Shown here: piece by piece, positions 1 to 11,700 of the stretch
How the letters are laid out: every line of letters begins with the position of its first letter
Numbering within the stretch: the stretch's first letter is position 1
Assembly (NCBI RefSeq): GCF_000002985.6
Contig: NC_003282.8
Span: 13,950,001 to 14,014,000, forward strand
Reading direction: 5' to 3'
Origin: Caenorhabditis elegans
Taxonomy: Eukaryota; Nematoda; Chromadorea; Rhabditida; Rhabditidae
DNA length: 64,000 nt
Translations under genes and position numbers: made by a program
The notes under the pieces: generated by a model
The model's database searches: none
The model's input: the letters and a program-made list of their open reading frames with translations, nothing else
Told to the model about the DNA's origin: nothing

Positions 1-846
1 TCGGGTTCCTAATAAGGCCCTACAACGTTGATGTTTTCTTAGATTGAAGGGAATTGTTTTGGAGTCTTTGTTTTTTTTTGTTAGCTGCAAAAGTTAATTT
101 AAAAAATTTAAAAAAAAACACCGTTTCTGGAGGGAATTCAAAAAGTTGAGCATTTTATTACTGTTACATATTTATTTTAATTTCATGAAGTTCATTTAAT
201 TGAGCTGGTTGACTCAAATATATTTTTATTTCTGGCTCTCAAAAAACTGTTTTAAAGTTTTTGAAATCTTTTCTTGAGTTGAGAATTTCAATAAGTTCAC
301 GTTTCTAGATCCGTCGAAAAATCACTTTTTTAAATATTGGTGGAATTTTTGAAAATCACGGATATTAAAAAATTTCACGAGATATAAACCTTGAAAATTT
401 CAAGTGTTGAATCAATAATAAAAAACTCAAACTCATTTTTGCACAAAACTCATTCAAATGTTCACTACTTTAGAAAAATCTATAAATTTATTTTCAAAAT
501 TAACACATTCATCATTGAAAAAAATTTACTGTATCAGTAACCTGATAAAGTTCCTTTTAAAAATAAGAGAGTTAATAAGAGAGAAATAAGAGACTTTGAT
601 TTTTCATAAGCTACAATTTTTTGTTATAATCTTTCTTTTTTGCAAAATGTTCTTCTAAATGAAATTAAAAGATTTTGAGAAATGTTCAAATTTATTTTAA
701 TTTTTTTCGGTTTCAAAAAAAGGTAAAGTCTGCTATCTGAGTTCCACTTTAATTGAACGTTTACTATCGCCATTGGGTATTTAAAGTTTCTATTTCTCTG
801 CTGAAGGGATAAGATATAATAATAAACATTTTCCAAAGTTTTTAAA

Positions 847-916
847 CTGTTTCAATGCGTTTTAAGTTCTTACGCATGTCTTTTAATTTTTGTAATGGTA
901 ACTAGCCCCCAATGGC
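847..916 (+). ncRNA. 21U-RNA (type I piRNA) gene, predicted
   Basis: Core CTGTTTCA 847-854. YRNT (TAAT) puts the 5' U at 896, 42 nt past the core. Type I C. elegans piRNAs are made from single short pol II units of this layout. Confidence 0.5.
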
Positions 917-962
917 GTTGAAGTGTTAAACAAAACGTTTTTAAATATGTTTAAAAAATTTG

Positions 963-1030
963 CTGTTTCACGCATATGATTTCAACAAAAATTAGCCTTC
1001 ATTCCCCAGTTTTCCATTAATTCTATTTTC
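963..1030 (+). ncRNA. 21U-RNA gene, predicted
   Basis: Core 963-970; CAGT puts the 5' U at 1010 (40 nt). Confidence 0.65.
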
Positions 1031-1061
1031 AACTCGAATAATAATAAAAGAAAGTGTTAAT

Positions 1062-1262
1062 ATGATGCTTCATCCTCATTCAATTGTTTTTCCAACAGCC
1101 CATCATCATCATCATCTTTTTTTTTCTTTTGCCGCCCCAACAGTCTTTTGCCGGTTAATCAGCTTGTCGTACTCTCATAGTTTCCTCCTTCCATCTCTAA
1201 AGATTCTTCCTCTTGTACTACAACAAATAGACAGAAGATTTCCGGATTTTCCGGTGAAATTA
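1062..1262 (+). CDS. possible alternative first exon of the RIPOR-like gene
   Basis: An open frame from ATG 1062 contains a run of five His and reaches a good donor (TTA|GTGAGT) at 1262 in phase 0. The exon at 2715 is open in the matching phase through to ATG 2751, so splicing would add about 79 residues to the N terminus. The composition (Ser, Leu, Phe, His rich) does not look like a domain. It could equally be a 5' untranslated exon or chance. No conserved feature supports translation. Confidence 0.2.
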
Positions 1263-1905
1263 GTGAGTATGTGAGGGACAGAGAGAGAGAGCAACAGGCC
1301 ATCGGTTGCTATAAGCTATAGTTTGCACTATACCATCTCTCGGCTTTGCGCTTTACGTTTTTTTTCTTCGCGGCTCCGAGAGCAGTTGGACATCTGTTTG
1401 ACAAAAAATTATGTGTTCCGCGTGATTTTTTGACGTACATAATTGCATAACTTATATTATTAGTCCGTTTAAAAAGTAGTTTTATAATTGGCCCTGAAAA
1501 CTAGTGAAACGAGTAATTTGTTGGGGGTTTTTTTAAAACAAATTTATCTGGAGTAATTAATAAAACTACTTTAGTGCTTTCTACCAAACTTCAATAATCA
1601 TTGGAAATCTAAAATACATTGGTAAAACAGTTAATTGTGTGTTTTATACTCCCAATTTTTTAATTTTCGCTGCTCCTTCTCTTGATTTGTTTATTTAAAT
1701 TTTTTATTTAATTTTTTAAAATATGATAAGCGATATAACAATCCGTATTTCCTGACCATTTATGTCGTCACACTTTTTTGAACACTGTATTGAATTAATC
1801 GCTGAAATAGAAAAATAAAAATCTGTTGAAAATTACACAATTTGAAACATTTTAGCTAGTTTTAAGTAAAATCATATTTTCATTGCAATAAAAATAATGA
1901 GTTGT

Positions 1906-1971
1906 ATCCCGACTAAAGTGTGTAAATTAAAAAATGATATTAATTGTATTTTTTACGGCCACTTGAAACAG
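1906..1971 (-). ncRNA. 21U-RNA gene, predicted
   Basis: Core 1964-1971; TAAT puts the 5' U at 1926 (38 nt). Confidence 0.6.
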
Positions 1972-2750
1972 TGAAAAATGTAAGCTTTTAATAACCGGTA
2001 AAATGTAAATTTTTTATTTTGGCTGAACTTTCTGTTTGAAATTCCTCCCAAAAGCCTATTTTACTACCAATTAGCAACTGTGAACTCTGCAGACTCCATC
2101 CGATCGGTTGAAAAAAGGCGGAGCGAGTCGCTGATTGGTCGTGCAGTTTTAATTTTATAAAAACTTCAAAAAGTTCTTTTCTGTTTTATGAGATAAAACA
2201 AACCGATTGAAATTATTTTTTCCAAAAAAAAGTGTTGTCAGTTTCAATACATGCGTAATTGTTTGAAAACTTTATCACTAATGATGTGACGTTGAAATGA
2301 GTGGCACATTCAAAATTACCTATAAAATTTTTGTGTAAAATTTATTAAAATTATAATGGGAGATCATGAAACATTCGTGTCTCAATTTCCAATTAAAGAT
2401 CTTGTTCATTTGACGCTCCCCGATACAAAAAATGGAAGTGTGTAACAAAACGATCTCCCCTTTCTTTTCAACCACCTCATTTATACCTCCCATGCCAATC
2501 AGATTTATTGATTTTTTTGGATTTTTTTTTTAAACCTTTCATTCTTTTTGTGTCTTTTTCACATGAAACTTTAAGGTATTTTGACAAAAATGGCGGTAAA
2601 CAATTTGAATTTTAAATTTCCACTTTCAACCTTTAAAATTGATCTAATTAATTTTGACATTGTTAATCTTAAAATTTGTTTTTTCTTCTATCTATAATAT
2701 TGTGCATTTTTCAGAACGGACGGCCCACCACAACAGACACATTTTCGAAA

Positions 2751-5700
2751 ATGGCGCCAAGCGACGGAATGAGCTTTGACAGTGCTCACCAAAAGCGAAC
2801 TGAAGGCGTTTTTCAATCACTGGCTAAGGGATTTAAGTGAGTTTTTTTAAGCAGGGAATTTTCAGTATTCCTGTCTCGATTTGCCATAAATTAAGGAAAA
2901 AATTTTTTTCTGAGGTTCTTTTTTGATTGAATTTTCACATATGCTTGAAACTGGCTTTGTTTTGAATTTTCAAATAAAAACGTGGTTTAAGAAAAATCTC
3001 ATTTCAGCAATATAATACACTGTTTTAACGAGTTTTTTTTAAACATCTAAAAAAAAATTTACATTATTCATCAATTCCAGATCATGCATCAACCACTACC
3101 AATCAGAAGCCACACGGCTCCGGACAGAAATCGCAAATTCCAAGTTGAATGGGGATAGTTTGAAGGATTTTAATGATGTGAGTTTTTGAATTAAAAAAAT
3201 AAAACTACGTGGAACTGTTACAATTTTTGAAGCAGAAAAATTTAAAAAAAAAAAAAAAATATATTGGTAAATAAACGTTTGGGGAATACTTCCAAACATT
3301 TAAATCTATATTATATACCTATAAGTCTTACTAATTCTATATTATTGAAGAATAAACCATTAATAGTAACTACAATTTCATAACGTTGTCAAAAATGAAA
3401 ATAAAACACGTTATTACTGCAAAGCTTAATTTTTTCTAATAGGAAATTCTACTCGAATGTGTTGCAAACTTCGTATTGGTAGTTGTTGCAATTTTTGTAT
3501 GTTTGTATGTATAATTTTTGTATGAAACAGCAAAAAATTATTGACTCGGTATCACTGATGAGATTTCCAAGTTTTCACTGTTTTGAATAGGTTTTAAAAC
3601 AGTGAAATTTTTTTGAAGATCCACTCCGAATTCGACTTTCACCAACTTTCTCGTCCACTTTCAATCCATTTACATACATTCCAATCGACTTTTTTAAATT
3701 TCTTTTCGGGCTTCTTCAATTCCGATTCCAATTGAACTGATTCGATGTATTTAGAAGTGGAAAAATGAATAGAAGCAGCAAATCGGAATTCTCTTTTGTG
3801 ACAACAATTTCATATATATGCATATATATTTCAATGTCTATGTGTTTGTGTATATATAAGGGTGTTTAAACTAATGCAAACAAATGGGCGGGCGGTAGGA
3901 GGCAAAGGAGCGAACATTGAGAATATGAACGCTAGAAGGTCAGGCGGTAGTTTTTTTTAAAATGTTTTATTAATTATTTCCAGTTTGTAGTGCAATGATG
4001 CTTAAAATAAAACAATAATTTCTTTTGCAAAGTTGGTGCCAACAATTTTATTTTACTGAAAAATTCCACTGCTTCACTATATTGTTAAAATTGTGAATGA
4101 AAAGTAGAAGTTATTATTATCGTCTTCTGAGCATAAGCGCAATTATGCTAAAAATGAAACACTCTTTGTTTTTTCGCCACTGAAATGAAAGCTTATACAA
4201 TTGTAGTTTGTTAGAAAAATTCCACTATTTCAATATATCGTTAAAATTTGGAATTTGGCATGTCTAGCATTCCGTCACCATCATTAATCATTAATTGTCA
4301 AATTAATATAAATATACTTTTAATGTGATATTTTTCACTTAAAGGATTGAAAAAAGTTCCTGTGTTAGTTGAGTTTGAAAAGTCCCACAAAACAATGGAA
4401 TTCTTAACTGTTTCATAATTTTCACCGAACATTCTAAAAACATCGACATGCTGTTGTAGGGTTTGCATTAATTTGTTTAACAGTGCCGAATAAGTTTTGG
4501 AAAAAATTCAATGTTTCCTTTTGTAAACTTTAATTTGAAAATAAATCAACAAACGGCCAGAAAATACTTTTTTAACTAAATTTTTAAAACTACTAAAATT
4601 GTTTCCACTGCTTCTATACATTGTTAAACCTTAAGCGTTTTTAACGTCTAGCATTAATTTGAAATCACCAACCACAAGGTTAAAAATGTTTAAACTATTA
4701 TTTTGTGTATGTACTAGCATATATATTTGAAAATGTTTCAACTTCAAGATTTCGAAGTTTCTCGAAAATAATTAACTGTTCCATGATGTTCACTAAATTT
4801 TGAAAAAAAAACAATGTCACAAAGTTATTTCTGTCGATCGTTCTTATGTTTCAACAAAATTTTTTTGAAAATAAATTAAAATAGTGAAACATTTATAGTT
4901 TTTTAAAAGTTTTTTAACAACCGGAAAACATTTTGTTTGGAATACACTTATTCCACAAAAATTTGTTTACTGTTTCACATTGTTTGTAAATCTTTCTGCT
5001 GTTATCAGAATTCATTGCTCCGTTATTATAAAGCTCCAAATCTAGTAAATCAATTTAAATGTTCATTTTATTTGCTTTGATCCTCCATTTTTCACGCGCC
5101 TCCTGTATGTGTGTTCTTGCACTTATAAAGACATTCGAGACACCGAAATGAGATCAAAAAATCACCTTTAATGACCAAAAATCAGTATCTCACGGAAACA
5201 AAAAATTAAAAACATTTTTTAAAGAAAATAGAACACATTTTGTTCCAAAATCAACTACCAAATTAGTAAATCAAAAAAAAAATTACAGCGAGTTGTTTTT
5301 AAAATTGTATATTGCATATTTCTACGTTGTTGTAGTGCATCATCACTGTTCTATTCTCTATCCTGTTTGGAGTTTTCTGTAAATTATTGAGCCCACTTTC
5401 AATAAAAGTAGATTTCATGTAAAAATGAAATAGTTGTGAAACAGGAATATATATATATATATATTTTTTTTTAATTTGGGAAGTTTATTCTTGCTGCTGA
5501 ACGTTTTTGACAAAAAAACACAGTTTCAGAATGCCAATAATAATTTGTATGTTTTTATTATAAAGTTGTTTGTACAAGTTTTTGACCCAAACAACTTTAG
5601 CAAAACCTTGGCTTCTCTTAACTAGAAGTAGGTAATTTGATCTCATAACGTGCCAGCAGCTCCTTTCCCAAATGTGCGAATATTTTCTCAATTTTCTCGC

Positions 5701-8700
5701 ACCTGTCTCCCCCACCCAACCCGTCAGTCGGAATTTACATGACGGTCAAGTTTACCCATCGTTTCTAGCAATTCTTTTATTCTGATTCCCCGCCACTCTC
5801 TCTGATTTCCACACTATTTCCAGTCCGATGGGATTGTTCCGAATTGTTTGGCTTTCGTTAAGTTCGTTAATTCATTCCGTGCTGCGTGCTGCGCGGAAGA
5901 GAGAGAAAAGGGGCTCCGTTTTTCATTTTCCGCATGATTCTCTGCGTCTCTAGGGGAAACTGTAGTGTCTAGGTGTCTATCCGGATGATTTGGAACCATT
6001 TTTCAATGGTTTTCAACTTTTTTTTTGTTTTTTCAATTCAATTTCACCCTTCGATGCTGCTTAGTAAAAGGAAACAACATTGTATTGAAACATTTTGAAC
6101 TGTTTATAAAAACTATCTAAAACGGGTAAAGAAAATTCAATTTTTTGTTTTTTTTATAGCGTATTTCATGAAAAGCAGTGAACAGTTAAAAACTTGAAAA
6201 TTATTAGAATTGAATTATAGAATCCCTTGAAAAATTATACAATCCTCCACTGTCAAAAAGTCACATATCTAAATTTCACCAAAGTTTCAGGAACTTCTAT
6301 TGTGCGACGAGAATTTAATAATCTACAACGCTCGATTGCACAGGCTCAATAAGCTTTATGAGAGCTACAAATCAGGACAGTATTCACAGATGAAAGGTAA
6401 CTTATTTTATTTTATTTTTAAATGATCATGTCCAAATTAAATTAGGTAAAATTTTGTTTCAACTGTTCATTTCTTGGTTTTATTTCTTTAATAAAGTGTC
6501 AAACAAAAGAAAAATTGCGACTGAAAATATATCGCTTCTAGAAATATAACACGAATTCATCAAACAGAAAAACATCAGCATTACATTGTATAAAATAATT
6601 TTAACAAAATTTTAACAACTATATGAAACATTATAATTGATTGCAAAAAAAGTTTCAATAAATTGTTGAACTGAAAAATATTTTTGTTTCAAAATTTGGG
6701 TTATTGCCAGAAAGGAAATTGATTAAATACACTCATATTTACATTAACACATTTCCAAAAAATTGAAGAGTTTTAATCACAACTTGAAAAAGTAATAACT
6801 CAGTTTATTAGTTTGTAAGTTCAAAAAAAAACATATTTTTCGAGCTTTAAGTTTTTATTAAATTAATTATACCATAGGATTACAAACCTGCAGCAATGTT
6901 GTTAAAGTTTTTTTTCAGATTTTGGAACTTCTTTCAGTTTTCACTGAAAATATTAAACGGCATATCTGGTTCACTGGTTTCATATATATTACTCAAACGT
7001 TCGCAAAACTGCATAAACTTTAAAACTTTGAAAGGTTTTTAAAATGATATTTGGAGTTAGACTAACTATTGAATTGCTTGTAAATTTTAAGTGATGCAAT
7101 TGAAACGGCAAAAATAATTCGGAAAACTTGATATAGTTTTTTGATTAAAAATCAACTTAACAGAAGTAATTTTCAATATTTCCATTTTTACAGCTCGCTC
7201 GTCAAGTCTCAGTGAGCTCCGTGCTGCGTTTATCCGTTCAAAATCCGATGTCTCTGCTCAAAAACCAATTGATGCAGAATTGGCGAATCTTATGGGAAGA
7301 GTTGTAGTTGATATTAAGGCAATTGTTGGTTTTGCAAGAATATCACCCGGTGACGTGTTTGAAGTACTTATAAGACATGGATCACAAAAATGGAAAACGA
7401 AGGGGAAGACGCTTCAAGATCGAACTCAAAAATGGGAAAAAGAGCAAGTTGTGCTCACTTGTGTGCCGGATCAATCGATTGATGTTAAAGTATCGGAATG
7501 CCGACTTTTTAAATCAAAATCTCTGAATGATCGGAGTTTTGATCCGTGCCAGCTATTCTCATCGCAGCCTCAATTAGTGACAATGAATTTGAATTCAATG
7601 GGAACTATCAAACTTCAGCTGGTTGTTACTTGGTTGTGAGTTTTTTTTTAATTTCAGTTTTGATTTTCAAATTTTGAAAAATACATTTTCAATAGTTTCA
7701 TAGATATCCGTTTGGTTTCCTTCTAATCGGAATATTCTCTGAAATATTGTTCTATGGAAAACTAGTTTTTGAAACAGTGAAAAACATTAATTTGTAATAA
7801 TTGTTTACTCTATAAATACCGGATTTTCTTAGTTTTTAGATCATACGGTATTAGGTGTTGATTAAAAAATTAAATATTAACACTTTTTTCCGAATTTCGA
7901 ATATTGTAAAACCACGCTGTACGTGCAAAATTTAAATATAAAAATTTAAAGTTAATTGGTTATAAATGTTTATTTTGTGAATACCGGCATTTTCTAATAT
8001 TCAGCTACTACTGCGCTAGGTGAGGATTTAAAAGTTCCTCAAAAATCTAGCATAGTTTAATAGAATTCAAATTTTTAATATATAACAGCGAGACAAACCA
8101 TTCAGTATTAAGTAGGATTAAATTGAATAAAATATTTTATTCAATTTATAAGCAGTGCTTGAAACAGTAATTTTTTTTACTACTCTCACAACTGGAGTTA
8201 TTTGTAATTTAAATTATATTTTATTCGGAACTCCAAAATTTCATAAAAATTTCATTCAAATAATGAAATATATCTTATGGTAGATTTGAAACTGTAAAAT
8301 TATATTTTTAAATGTTCAATCAGTTTTTCTAAAAATTTCTCTTCAGACCTCTGCTCGCCTCGAAAAGCTCAACAAAGCCAACAATAGCTCCAAATCCTCC
8401 AGAAATTGACGGAACAACGACAATCGATCGAAAGCCACGTATTGTACTCCGAGAAAAGAAGCGTGGATCAGCGGCACGTGTTGCAATGAAAGAACAATGG
8501 AGAAATTCAACGAATATGTTAGATTCAATATATCTTGATGTTGCAAAAACAATTCCATCAGTTGATGCAATGTCAACTCTTGATCTTCGAAAAATACCGA
8601 AAGAGCTCAATACAGGCACCCTTCCGGCTCCGTCGAGCAAGAAACGAGAATATTCCAAGAATTTCACGAGTTTCGCCAATTCTCCAATGGCCTCATCGAC

Positions 8701-11700
8701 TCTCATGGGAAAACGTAGTCAGAGTCTTGCACAGCTCGGAGCAACAACTGGCTCTCCGGACTCTACGAGAGAATTTAATAGAAAATTTAAAAATTCATCT
8801 GAAACAGACACAAATAGTAGTGCTTCCGAGGTATTTGGTTTGTTAGACCTTATTGAAGAAATTCAACCGAAAGCCGCAAAAATGTATCGAGAATATGATG
8901 AGTTGAACAGTTTGGTGAATTTATTGGCACAATGGCAAACGTTGATTAAAATGAATAAGGTGAGGATTCTGTGTTTGATAATTTTATACTGTTTCAAGTA
9001 TATTGTAACTATGTCTCAATTCTGAGTGTGTTGCTCTCTCTTCAGATATCGTTTCAAATTGATTGAACTTGACACTATGTTTCACTATGTTGATTTAAAC
9101 TTTTTCATTGAGCAACACGCGATTGTAAACTAAATTGGTTACACAAAGTTCAAATTCTCTAAAAATTGTTTTGAGGCCAAAAAAGGAAACAAAATTGTTA
9201 TCTGATAATAATTTTAGGGAAATTTAATTTTAGGAAAACACCTGAAAACTCATCCAAATTATTTAATTGGAAGTGGCTTTTTTACGCAGATACAAAATCC
9301 TATGCCTACGTGCCTTTAAGGCAACCTAGTTCATCTGGATTCTCAATATGTTTTTGTTAATTTTATTTTATTTTAGTTCCGTTCATTAAAATGAATAAGA
9401 TGAGGAATTTTTGGGAAATAATAAAATAATTATATTTACTGTTTCAAAAAATTTCTAAATTTATTTCAATACTGCACGTTTTGCTATAATAATCCTATTG
9501 TGTGACACAATACATTATTCTACTACTGTTTCAGCATGTTGCTTTAAAAATTTTGATTGTGAAACAAGCAATTTCACATCTGTTCAGATTGGTATATAAT
9601 TTTTAAATATTGTAGTGTATGTATAATCAAAAAGGTTAAAGCCTCTAAAAGCCTTTTTGAACCGTCTTGTAATCTTGGGAGCACTTTTTTTTTCAACCAA
9701 AATCCATTTTGAATTTTTTCCTGAAGAGACTCTAAATTTATACAGTTAAATACACCCATGCAGATACAAAAATCTATGCCGATCTACTTCATCGGAACTT
9801 TTAATATAACTTTGCCCATACTTTTAACGAGCTGTCTCACTGAAAACTCAAAATGACATGATTTTTATATTTTATTTCTGCGAAACTGGTAACGGTCTTC
9901 GGATCAAGTAAAAAAAGTTAACGGACACTTATCATTTCTGTGAAACCGTGTTTTTTTTTTAATTTTCAAAAAGAAGACTTGTACTTTACCAATTTGTTCT
10001 CGATTTTTAATCGTATTTTTTTCATATAAACTGTTTTTCAGAAAGCTTCCCAGTCATCAAAAAAGCAATCAATTCACTCGATAAACTCGCTGCCACGTAA
10101 TCATCCGATGACGTCATCGACAGCTTCTGATGAATTGGATGATAATGTGCTGATCACAAATGAGATACAGTAAGTTTTGAAGTTTAAAAAAAATCTGTGC
10201 GAATTATTTTGAAAAAAAAGTTACTGTTTCATTAACAAAATAATTCTGTAAATATAAGCGTTAGTTGTTGTATCTCGCTTCGACCTTGATCGCATTATCC
10301 ATGTTTTGTTTTGAAACTATAAACAGTTTTTATGCAAAAAAAATATATTTTCAGTTCTGAAAATGACAGTGGAATTGACTCTCTCCGTCAAAATTGCTCC
10401 CCCTACGTGCTAGACGGTCATAACAAGCATGGCTCAAAAGGTAGCCGAGAAGGAGCACGATTTAGACAATTAAAAGAGCGAAGGAAATCACTTGGAGCAT
10501 TAATGGATTCTGCAGAGATTGAGAAATTATATCTGGAAAGTGACTATTTCTGGCAGACTGCATGTCATGAGACTGGAGACAGTAATACTGGAACTGGAAG
10601 TTCAGAAGTTGATACTTGTCTCAATTATCATTTAAATCGAATTCTCAAGTGTTTGGAGGTGAGTGAAATTTATTAATACAAATTAAATAGAATGCGCTAT
10701 TTATAAATAAGGTGAAGCAATAAAATTTGAAATAATTAAAAAATTTTGTTGCTGTTTCCAGAACATGTGAAATTTGTTCGTATGTGTACACCAATTTAAT
10801 GGTAACGATTTTTGGAATAAATCGTTTTGAATAAATCATAAATCGAAAAATGATTTCAGAAATTGAAAATGTATTTTTATCTGTCAAAAAACGCCAATTT
10901 CCCCAAAAATGATGCCTTTTTAAAATTTATACATCATTTTCAAATTTTCATCTGCACCAATATCAAGAAAAAAACGAAAAACAGTCAACTATTGAAGTTC
11001 AAAAGAGAATTTTAACAAAACATTCTGATTATTTTTCCCTATTTTTATTTTTTCTAAGTTACAAAAATTTTGCAGTTTCAAATCCTTGGTAAGAATTCAT
11101 GAAAATTTAGTAAATTGTTGATTCCTTCATATCAGTGATACATGTTTTTGAAAAAAACTTGAACAGGTCGAACAATATTTGTTCATTTTCAGAGTCTCGA
11201 GAGCATCGAGACGGACTGTCCACTTGTGTACAAAACATCTGAAATGTTGAAAAGGCTGGAAGTTGAAACAGTGACACTTGATGATCTTCTTCGAATCGCA
11301 AAAAGTGCTCCGGCTCTTCCGAATATTTCGAATGTGCTCACAGAGATTGAAGCCTGTCCAGAAGTTCAAGAAATCTGGTTATCAACTTGTTATCCATTGA
11401 ATTCGTCGTTAATAGTGCCAAAAGACAAGCTGAAGGCACAGATTAAATTGCAAATTGCTCATATTACGGAGCAAATTTATCCACATCTTGTTAGTCGTGG
11501 TGAGTTGTTTGTTCTATTATTTCTATTGTTAAATATAGGAAAAAACAAAAAAATGAAAATAAAAAATACTCCGACATTAAAAATGCATTAGTGAATTTTT
11601 AAAAACATACATTTATTAAATGGAGTAATTGAAACAGCGAAAAAAATTAAAAAAAAAAGAAGTTTGATTTTTAACCAGGAATCGTTCAGTATGAAACCTG

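Larger units (their letters stand above)
1..2750. other. 5' flank of the RIPOR-like gene
   Basis: No protein gene is supported here beyond a possible alternative first exon at 1062-1262. The stretch is A/T-rich with poly-A and poly-T runs. It is less A/T-rich at about 1270-1420, with a GA tract and a CGGCTTTGCG-type block, which is the likeliest promoter zone. Three 21U-RNA promoters lie in it. The first certain exon of the downstream gene starts at 2715 after TTTTTCAG. Confidence 0.5.
3178..6290 (+). other. large intron of the RIPOR-like gene
   Basis: No exon is supported. A less A/T-rich block at about 5690-5960 (GAGAGAGAAAAGGGGC and GCGTGCTGCGCGG) and a G-rich patch at about 3885-3950 (GGGCGGGCGGTAGGAGG) stand out and could be an internal promoter or enhancer. 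ATATATGCATATATAT is at about 3812, and a (TA)n tract is at about 5449-5463. Confidence 0.4.

Noticed and set aside
8800-8807. Exact TGAAACAG in the RIPOR-like exon at 8.8 kb
   Set aside because: It falls in well-supported coding sequence; two exonic hits in the window (the other at 11264) are near chance level.
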